A stretch of DNA of 64,000 bases from Ruminococcus sp. AM22-13 (GTDB taxonomy: Bacteria > Bacillota > Clostridia > Lachnospirales > Lachnospiraceae). The notes under the pieces were generated by a model. The model had not been told where the DNA came from and ran no database searches. It saw nothing but the letters and a program-made list of their open reading frames with translations. The position numbers and the translations under genes are program-made. Below are positions 58,397 to 64,000 of this stretch, piece by piece. The DNA lies in assembly GCF_003471165.1 (NCBI RefSeq), contig NZ_QRIL01000014.1, positions 1 through 64,000 of the forward strand, in the 5' to 3' direction. Each line of letters opens with the position of its first letter. The stretch's first letter is position 1.

Positions 58397-59602
58397 ATGG
58401 AAAAAATCCTGAAATTAATATATGGTTACATAATCATTCTTGTGAGAGGAGAATATCCGGAACGCTTTTTAAATCTCTGCAGAAGCAGAAAGATTTATAT
58501 GGAGAAAATACAGTACAAAAATAATGATCAGGTTACTGCTCAAATGCGGGCAGGAGATTTCTGGCGCTTAAGACCGGTTCGGAGTAAAACAGGTGTACAT
58601 ATTCAGATTATACAAAAACGGGGAATGCCCTTCTTTTTTTTCGCAAATAAAAAAAGAAAAGCTTTTTTTGCAGGAATGCTTCTTGGATGTGTTCTGATAT
58701 TTTTTATGACGGGGAGAATCTGGAATATTCATATAGAGGGAAATGTCCGAAACGGTACAGGAGAGATACTGGATTTCCTTGATGAACAGGGTATCGTTCA
58801 CGGAATGGCGAAAAAGAAAGTGAATTGTTCTGAGCTTGCGGCAGCAGTACGAAGAAAATTCACAGAAACTACATGGGTATCTGCAAGGATAGAAGGAACC
58901 CGTCTGATTCTCGAACTTCAGGAGGGAATTACTGAAAAAGAAGATTCTGCGGATACAAGTCCTTGTGACTTGATCGCAGATAAAGAAGGGATAATTACGG
59001 ATATGATCGTTCGTTGTGGAGTACCTGTGAAGAACCCTGGGGATGTATGTAAAAAGGGGGAACTTCTGGTATCCGGAGAACTTCATATTATGAATGACAA
59101 CCAGGAAATCGTGAGAAATGAATATGTTCATGCAGATGCAGACATTTTTATTTCCAGACAGATTTCATATTATCAGGAATTTTCAATGAAGCATCCGGTG
59201 GAAAAACCAGCTGGAAAAATAAAACGTGGATTATACTTTCGCATAGGACAATGGTATCTTGGATTATACGGACCGGTGGTTCAAAGTCAGCGATGTGTTA
59301 CGGAGGAAGAACCTCTGCATATTACAGAAAATTTTCTGCTGCCTGTATGGATCGGACGGGCAAAAGTTGTAAATTATGAATCAAAAGAAGAAACTTATAC
59401 GCCGGAAGCGGCCAATGGGGAGGCTGCACAGCAATTACAAAAATACGAGAAAAAACTTCTGGAAGATAATGTGAAGATTTTAAAAACTAATATAACAACC
59501 AGAATTACCGGACAGTCTTGCATTACGAGGGGAACCATACAAGTCGTAGAACAGATTGGTAAAGAACAGGTGATAAAGGAGAAAGATACAAAAATCCGGT
59601 GA
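58397..59602 (+). CDS. yqfD: Sporulation protein YqfD
   Basis: The 401-residue protein has one membrane segment (about 92-110, AFFAGMLLGCVLIFFMTG) between a cytoplasmic N-terminal domain and a long extracytoplasmic domain (IWNIHIEGNVRNGTGEILDF, TTWVSARIEGTRLILEL, ADKEGIITDMIVRCG). It matches YqfD, a mother-cell membrane protein required for sporulation in Bacillus. ATG 58397 has AGGTGG five bases upstream; earlier in-frame GTG codons overlap that site. It is transcribed with yqfC and is followed by a MITE and a terminator. Confidence 0.9.
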   Translation: MEKILKLIYGYIIILVRGEYPERFLNLCRSRKIYMEKIQYKNNDQVTAQMRAGDFWRLRPVRSKTGVHIQIIQKRGMPFFFFANKKRKAFFAGMLLGCVLIFFMTGRIWNIHIEGNVRNGTGEILDFLDEQGIVHGMAKKKVNCSELAAAVRRKFTETTWVSARIEGTRLILELQEGITEKEDSADTSPCDLIADKEGIITDMIVRCGVPVKNPGDVCKKGELLVSGELHIMNDNQEIVRNEYVHADADIFISRQISYYQEFSMKHPVEKPAGKIKRGLYFRIGQWYLGLYGPVVQSQRCVTEEEPLHITENFLLPVWIGRAKVVNYESKEETYTPEAANGEAAQQLQKYEKKLLEDNVKILKTNITTRITGQSCITRGTIQVVEQIGKEQVIKEKDTKIR

Positions 59603-59624
59603 GGGAGTTTGACCTGTAAACAGG

Positions 59625-59766
59625 ATTACTGTTCACTTCGTTCTCAGTAACATGCTTCGCGATGCACAGAATTTATGCTGATCGCATAAATTCGCGCCGT
59701 ATGTCTCGGGATTTTGGCATTTTCATGCCAAAACACCTCGCGGGATAGTGTCGTGTGAACAGTAAC
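59625..59766 (-). mobile_element. MITE copy, inverted orientation, 142 bp
   Basis: Ends ATTACTGTTCACT and AGTAAC with GTGTGAACAG; the first base is A instead of G. Perfect 8-bp repeats TAAACAGG flank it (59617-59624, 59767-59774). It carries the GGCAT/ATGCC internal hairpin like the 33763 copy. Confidence 0.88.
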
Positions 59767-59808
59767 TAAACAGGTTCTATGCTATATTGACGATAAATGC
59801 CGACACAG

Positions 59809-59850
59809 AAACTTCACAAAATAATAGGTAAATGAGGGAAGTTTTTATTT
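59809..59850 (+). terminator. Terminator after yqfD
   Basis: AAACTTC pairs with GAAGTTT across 22 bases, followed by TTATTTAAAAA. The stem is short but the T run is good. Confidence 0.5.
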
Positions 59851-59861
59851 AAAAACTTGCA

Positions 59862-59916
59862 AGGAGGTGTTACAATAGACACATCTGGTTCTTTCGCGGG
59901 CAACAGCCCAGGCGAA
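59862..59916 (+). other. Unexplained phoH leader: strong ribosome-binding sequence and stable hairpin
   Basis: AAGGAGGTG (59862-59870) is an ideal Shine-Dalgarno with no usable start codon after it. A stable bulged hairpin TTCGC-GGGC-AACA-GCCC-AG-GCGAA (59893-59916) lies 40 bases before phoH. It may be an unrecognised leader or a decayed small gene. Confidence 0.4.
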
Positions 59917-59955
59917 TGGTAATCCAGAATTATGTACATGAAAGGACATCACAGG

Positions 59956-60966
59956 ATGGCTGGTAACATTATTGAATTACACACAGAAGTGCCTGCTGAT
60001 CTGGAATCAAATGTATTTGGCCAGTTTGACGAGCATCTTAAACTGATTGAGAGAACACTGAACGTAACGGTGATTTCCAGAGACGGAATTCTTAAGATAC
60101 TTGGCAATGAACAGAGCGCATCTTCTGCGAAGAAATTAATAGAAGAGCTTGTGGTGCTTGCAAAGAGAGGCAACACGATCACAAGACAGAACATAAATTA
60201 TGCTCTTTCTCTGGCAATGGAGCAGAGAAATGAGGTTCTTACTGAGATAGATAAAGATTTTATATGCAATACGATTCAGGGAAGACCTATTAAACCGAAG
60301 ACACTTGGACAGAAGGATTATGTAGAACAGATTCGTAAGAAGATGATTGTCTTTGGCGTAGGTCCTGCCGGTACAGGTAAAACTTATCTGGCAATGGCGA
60401 TGGCGGTAACTGCTTTCAGAAACGAGGAGGTCAGCAGAATTATTCTGACACGTCCGGCAATCGAAGCAGGAGAGAAGCTGGGCTTTCTCCCGGGAGATCT
60501 TCAGAGCAAGGTCGATCCATACCTAAGACCGCTTTATGATGCATTGTATCAGATCATGGGAGCTGACAGCTTTGCCAGGAATATGGAACGTGGTCTGATT
60601 GAAGTAGCACCTCTTGCCTATATGCGAGGACGTACACTTGATAATGCATTTATCATCCTTGATGAGGCGCAGAATACGACTCCTGCACAGATGAAAATGT
60701 TCCTGACGCGTATAGGATTCGGTTCTAAAGTAATCATTACAGGAGATGCTTCCCAGAAGGACCTTCCAAGAGATGCTACGTCAGGACTTGATGTAGCAAT
60801 GAAAGTACTGAAGAAAATAGATGATATTGGTTTTTGTCAGCTTACCAGCAAAGACGTTGTCCGTCATCCGCTGGTACAGCAGATCGTTCAGGCGTATGAT
60901 GATTATGAAAAGAAACAAAAGCCTGAAAGACCGGCAAGACGCAGAAACGGGGGAAATGAACGATGA
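59956..60966 (+). CDS. phoH: PhoH family ATPase
   Basis: The 336-residue cytoplasmic protein has an N-terminal KH-like or winged region (about 1-100) and a P-loop domain (about 105-310): VFGVGPAGTGKTYLAMAMA (Walker A), EAGEKLGFLPGDL, AFIILDEAQNTTPAQMK (Walker B) and SKVIITGDASQ. Members are thought to be RNA-associated helicase or nuclease-like ATPases; they usually pair with ybeY, which overlaps the stop here. The ATG at 59956 has AAAGGA nine bases upstream; ATG 59932 and 59938 lack one. The order yqfC-yqfD-phoH-ybeY is the Bacillus order. Confidence 0.93.
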   Translation: MAGNIIELHTEVPADLESNVFGQFDEHLKLIERTLNVTVISRDGILKILGNEQSASSAKKLIEELVVLAKRGNTITRQNINYALSLAMEQRNEVLTEIDKDFICNTIQGRPIKPKTLGQKDYVEQIRKKMIVFGVGPAGTGKTYLAMAMAVTAFRNEEVSRIILTRPAIEAGEKLGFLPGDLQSKVDPYLRPLYDALYQIMGADSFARNMERGLIEVAPLAYMRGRTLDNAFIILDEAQNTTPAQMKMFLTRIGFGSKVIITGDASQKDLPRDATSGLDVAMKVLKKIDDIGFCQLTSKDVVRHPLVQQIVQAYDDYEKKQKPERPARRRNGGNER

Positions 60967-61457
60967 ATATGCAGATCGATTATGAGACAGACCGGGAACT
61001 GGGAATCGATTATGAGACTCTGGCAGTAAAAGTAGCCGATAAGGTTCTTGAAATGGAAGAATGTCCCTATGAGGCGCAGGTGAACCTGGTGCTTACAGAT
61101 AATGAGGAGATTAAGAGAGTTAACACAGAGTTTCGTGATATTGAGAGGGCGACAGATGTACTTTCTTTTCCCATGATTCCTTTTGAGACACCGGCAGGAT
61201 ATGAAATCGTAGAAGAAGATGAATCCTATTTTGACCTTGACACCGATGAACTCCTTTTGGGAGACATTATGATTTCAGTGGATAAGGTGTTTGCACAGGC
61301 AGAGGAATACGGACACAGCGTAACCAGAGAGTTCTGTTTCCTGGTGGCGCACAGTATGCTTCACCTTCTTGGATATGATCATATGACATCTGAAGAAGCG
61401 ACTGTTATGGAAGCGAAACAGGCAAAAGCGCTGGATGAACTTGGAATTACTCGTTAG
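60963..61457 (+). CDS. ybeY: Endoribonuclease YbeY
   Basis: YbeY matures rRNA 3' ends and supports ribosome quality control. The 164-residue metalloenzyme has the zinc triad His130, His134 and His140 in HSMLHLLGYDHM, with NTEFRDIERATDVLSFP and LLGDIMISVDK as further family motifs. A short acidic insert (EEDESYFDLDTDELL) precedes the latter. The ATGA overlap with phoH means coupled translation. Identity is secure. Confidence 0.94.
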   Translation: MNMQIDYETDRELGIDYETLAVKVADKVLEMEECPYEAQVNLVLTDNEEIKRVNTEFRDIERATDVLSFPMIPFETPAGYEIVEEDESYFDLDTDELLLGDIMISVDKVFAQAEEYGHSVTREFCFLVAHSMLHLLGYDHMTSEEATVMEAKQAKALDELGITR

Positions 61458-61500
61458 AGAGCGTAAAAAATTAAGGTTATATAAATGGAGTAACAAAAGA

Positions 61501-62358
61501 ATGAATTACCGGGAAAGACTTAAGAATAAAAAACGTATTGTAATCAAAATTGGTTCCTCTTCCCTGACACATCCGGAGACAGGCAGACTGAACCTCCGCA
61601 AGCTGGAAGTTCTTGCAAGAGAACTCAGTGATCTGCGTAATCAGGGAAAAGATGTAATTCTTGTTTCTTCAGGTGCTATTGCAACAGGTGTTGCCGCACT
61701 TGGAATGAAAGAAAAGCCGACGGAACTTAAAGGAAAGCAGGCCTGTGCGGCAGTAGGACAGGCCAGACTGATGATGATCTATCAGAAACTTTTTTCAGAG
61801 TATAATCAGCCATCTGCACAGATTCTGATGACCAAAAATACGATGGTAAATAATATCAACAGAAAGAATGCGCAGAATACCTTTAATGAATTGCTGAGTC
61901 TGGGAGTTATCCCTATTGTAAATGAGAACGACTCTATTTCTACCTATGAGCTTCAGAACCTGGAGAAATTCGGTGATAATGATACACTGTCGGCAGTGGT
62001 TGCAGCTCTTGTTCAGGCTGATCTGCTGATTTTGTTATCTGATATCGACGGACTTTTTACAGATGATCCGAACACAAACCCGAATGCGAAATTTATTGAT
62101 GTGGTAGAGAACCTGGATGATAAACTGCTCAACATGGGAAAAGGAACTTCAGGAAGTAAGGTAGGAACCGGAGGAATGGCTACAAAGCTTACTGCTGCAC
62201 AGATTGCATCAGCAGCAGGCGTGGATATGGTAATTGCAAATGGAGCAGATTTCCATATCATCCATAAGATTACAGAAGGACGTAATTACGGCACACTGTT
62301 TGTAAGCCAGTCCAAAGAGGAAGTTTACCTGATCGATATTATTGACAGACTGTTGTAA
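61501..62358 (+). CDS. proB: Glutamate 5-kinase, short form without PUA domain
   Basis: ProB phosphorylates glutamate to glutamyl-5-phosphate, the first committed step of proline synthesis. The 285-residue protein has the kinase domain only (KRIVIKIGSSSLTH, VILVSSGAIATGV, IPIVNENDSIS, FGDNDTLSAVVAAL, LLSDIDGLFTDDP, GTGGMATKLTAA) and lacks the C-terminal PUA domain of E. coli ProB. ATG 61501 has TGGAG ten bases upstream; the preceding frame from 61435 overlaps ybeY. Two short genes lie between it and proA, so the operon is proB-ynzC-fau-proA. Confidence 0.94.
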   Translation: MNYRERLKNKKRIVIKIGSSSLTHPETGRLNLRKLEVLARELSDLRNQGKDVILVSSGAIATGVAALGMKEKPTELKGKQACAAVGQARLMMIYQKLFSEYNQPSAQILMTKNTMVNNINRKNAQNTFNELLSLGVIPIVNENDSISTYELQNLEKFGDNDTLSAVVAALVQADLLILLSDIDGLFTDDPNTNPNAKFIDVVENLDDKLLNMGKGTSGSKVGTGGMATKLTAAQIASAAGVDMVIANGADFHIIHKITEGRNYGTLFVSQSKEEVYLIDIIDRLL

Positions 62359-62430
62359 GAGGTCTACAAACAGGATACTTTCTTGTGAAATAAAGAAATT
62401 AAATATATAGCTAAGAAATGGAGAAATACT

Positions 62431-62652
62431 ATGGAAGTCGAAAAGATTGACCGTATTAATGCACTTGCACATAAAGCGAAGAGCGTAGGACTTACAGAAG
62501 AAGAGAAAAAAGAGAGAGATCTGCTCCGTAAGGAGTATCTGGCATCTGTCCGCATGAATCTGCGTTCTCAGCTTGATAATATTGATGTAAAACAGGAAGA
62601 TGGAAGTATCGTTAATCTGGGTGAGAGATATGGAATCAAAAAAAGACATTAG
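62431..62652 (+). CDS. ynzC: DUF896 protein (YnzC-like)
   Basis: The 73-residue protein is a two-helix DUF896 member: VEKIDRINALAHKAKSVGLT, EEEKKERDLLRKEYLAS and VRMNLRSQLDNIDV. In B. subtilis YnzC forms a helical hairpin and is part of an SOS-induced operon. Its last 23 bases overlap the start of the cyclo-ligase gene, which supports an operon. Here it sits between proB and proA, with no visible LexA site. Function is unknown. Confidence 0.88.
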   Translation: MEVEKIDRINALAHKAKSVGLTEEEKKERDLLRKEYLASVRMNLRSQLDNIDVKQEDGSIVNLGERYGIKKRH

Positions 62653-63187
62653 AAAGAAAATTTTTGCAGAAAGAAAGCTGCGCAGTGATGAGCAGATAAG
62701 AACTATGAGTCTTATAATCACCGAAAGAGTGACAGCGCTTCCTGCATTCAAAAACGCCAGTCAGATTCTGGTATATGCAGATTACAATCATGAAGTTGTA
62801 ACGGAGTATCTTATAAAAGAGGCATGGAAGGCCGGAAAGGAAGTTGCAGTTCCAAAGGTTGTGGAAAAGGATATGGTATTTTATAAACTGACCGATTTTT
62901 CACAGCTTGAACCTGGATACTTTGGGATTCCCGAACCGGCATCGGGGGAGATTGTTGAATGGCCAGAGGCTCTTATGATCATGCCAGGCGTGGCTTTTGA
63001 CAGAGAGAATCACAGGGTTGGATATGGCGGAGGATTTTATGACCGCTATCTTGAGAAGCATCCGCAGCTTGAGCGGGTTGCTGTCGCATTTTCTTTTCAG
63101 ATGTTGCCGGAGGTTCCGACAGAACCTACAGATATCTGCCCGCAGATCGTGGTAACAGAAGAGGAGACATGCTATCTTACTGACTGA
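62630..63187 (+). CDS. fau: 5-formyltetrahydrofolate cyclo-ligase
   Basis: The enzyme converts 5-formyl-THF to 5,10-methenyl-THF with ATP. The 185-residue protein starts at ATG 62630 (GGTGAGAG upstream) inside the end of ynzC. Motifs: [13 protein letters not shown] near the N-terminus (ATP), [15 protein letters not shown], and [21 protein letters not shown], the folate/ATP loop. It is followed by proA after 14 bases. Identity is secure; the folate link to proline genes is probably only operonic. Confidence 0.93.
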   Translation: MESKKDIRKKIFAERKLRSDEQIRTMSLIITERVTALPAFKNASQILVYADYNHEVVTEYLIKEAWKAGKEVAVPKVVEKDMVFYKLTDFSQLEPGYFGIPEPASGEIVEWPEALMIMPGVAFDRENHRVGYGGGFYDRYLEKHPQLERVAVAFSFQMLPEVPTEPTDICPQIVVTEEETCYLTD

Positions 63188-63201
63188 AAGGAGACCGGGA
63201 C

Positions 63202-64000
63202 ATGAATGAGATGCTGAATCGCCTTGGCATGAATGCAAAGGCAGCCGAAACAGAAATGAGAAATCTTTCCACAAACAAGAAGAATGAAGTGCTTCTTGCA
63301 GTGGCAGACAGACTGGTAAAAGATGCGCAGACATTGATCAGTGCCAATGCACTGGATGTAGAAGAAGGAAAACGTAATCATATGCCAGAGGGACTTATTG
63401 ACAGACTTCTCCTTACAGAGAGCAGAATTGAAGGAATGGCAGAGGGGCTGCGACAGGTTTCTGCTCTGGAAGATCCGATCGGAGAAGTGCTGGGAATGAA
63501 GAAACGTCCGAATGGGTTACTTATCGGACAGAAAAGAGTACCGCTTGGCGTAATTGGAATTATCTACGAGGCAAGACCAAATGTGACAGCGGATGCATTT
63601 GCGTTATGCTTTAAGACAGGTAATGTAGTGATTTTAAAAGGCGGAAGCGATGCAATCCATTCAAATGAAGCAATCGTAAACTGCATCAGAGAAACTCTGA
63701 AAGAGCAGGGAGTGACAGAGAATGCAATTCAGCTTATTTCTGACACTTCAAGAGAGACAGCGGCTGAATTTATGAAGATGAATCAATATGTGGATGTGCT
63801 TATCCCACGTGGAGGACGAGGCCTGATCAAAGCGGTAGTAGAACAGAGTACCATTCCTGTTATTGAGACAGGTACAGGTAACTGTCATACGTATGTAGAT
63901 GAGACAGCAGATCTGCAGATGGCGGAAAACATTATTATTAATGCAAAAACTCAGAGAGTTGGTGTATGCAATGCCTGCGAGTCCGTTCTTGTACATAAAG
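63202..64000 (+). CDS. proA: Glutamate-5-semialdehyde dehydrogenase (gamma-glutamyl phosphate reductase), 3'-truncated by window
   Basis: The frame opens at ATG 63202 with GAAAGGAG upstream and continues past the window end (266 codons visible of about 415). It reduces gamma-glutamyl phosphate with NADPH, the second proline step, in a complex with ProB. Visible aldehyde-dehydrogenase-fold motifs are [59 protein letters not shown], and [12 protein letters not shown], where the first Cys is the probable catalytic residue. The truncation is the window edge, not a mutation. Confidence 0.94.
   Translation, partial: MNEMLNRLGMNAKAAETEMRNLSTNKKNEVLLAVADRLVKDAQTLISANALDVEEGKRNHMPEGLIDRLLLTESRIEGMAEGLRQVSALEDPIGEVLGMKKRPNGLLIGQKRVPLGVIGIIYEARPNVTADAFALCFKTGNVVILKGGSDAIHSNEAIVNCIRETLKEQGVTENAIQLISDTSRETAAEFMKMNQYVDVLIPRGGRGLIKAVVEQSTIPVIETGTGNCHTYVDETADLQMAENIIINAKTQRVGVCNACESVLVHK

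Noticed and set aside
1..64000. CRISPR array, rRNA or tRNA genes
   Set aside because: No regularly spaced direct repeats of CRISPR type and no cloverleaf-like sequence were seen in the spacers; the dispersed repeats are singletons far apart.

Overview
The window looks like chromosomal DNA of a spore-forming, anaerobic, low-GC Firmicute of the family Lachnospiraceae, probably Blautia-like. That placement is inference. It rests on gene content (ylbJ, yqfC, yqfD and tepA sporulation genes, NfnAB, Rex, a cobalamin riboswitch, GH25 lysozyme with repeat tail), on gene order shared with Bacillus and Clostridia (rsmD-coaD-ylbJ; yqfC-yqfD-phoH-ybeY; nnr-alr-mazF; ABC-F next to rex), and on strong Shine-Dalgarno sequences and A/T-rich spacers. 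No rRNA, tRNA, prophage or CRISPR array was seen.

Layout. 1-3650 is a decayed edge: a probable IS200/IS605-type end, fragments of an ATPase, an unknown protein, a VOC protein and a PPK2 kinase, with one intact GGDEF gene. 3.8-9.7 kb holds a kinase-like gene, mgsA-rsmD-coaD, a coiled-coil protein, ylbJ and pepD. 9.9-16.5 kb holds an M23 peptidase, a small alarmone synthetase, ygiQ, a membrane protein, an RluA-type synthase, signal peptidase and recU. 16.7-21.1 kb is a partial histidine operon (hisZ-G-D-B-I). 21.2-28.3 kb is a cobalamin-riboswitch locus: an exported CbiK-like chelatase, an acidic exported two-domain protein and a BtuFCD-like ABC importer whose ATPase has an extra C-terminal domain. 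28.6-38 kb holds a glycosyltransferase, an exported transglutaminase-like protein, glmS, rsmJ, a GH25 lysozyme, a small membrane protein and an intracellular subtilase. 38-49 kb holds icd, an ABC-F protein, rex, nnr, alr, mazF, a CBS-domain membrane protein, yebC and tepA. 49.3-64 kb holds nfnAB, uppP, ftsK, a zinc-ribbon/TPR protein, rlmH, a DUF2284 protein, yqfC-yqfD, phoH-ybeY, proB, ynzC, a formyl-THF cyclo-ligase and the 5' part of proA.

Three things stand out. (1) A family of palindromic intergenic elements with GTTACTGTTCAC-type ends; five copies are each flanked by a perfect 8-bp direct repeat, so they behave as MITEs, and further decayed or minimal copies are scattered around. A second unrelated repeat family of about 60-80 bp is also present. 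(2) The cobalamin-riboswitch locus, where an exported chelatase sits with an uncharacterised double-domain surface protein and an importer. (3) Two sporulation genes, tepA and yqfC, have their Shine-Dalgarno inside the 3' arm of the terminator hairpin that precedes them, and a candidate sporulation promoter (SigG-like for tepA, SigE-like for yqfC) is placed so that transcription would start in the hairpin loop. Read-through RNA would be terminated or masked, while sporulation RNA would not.
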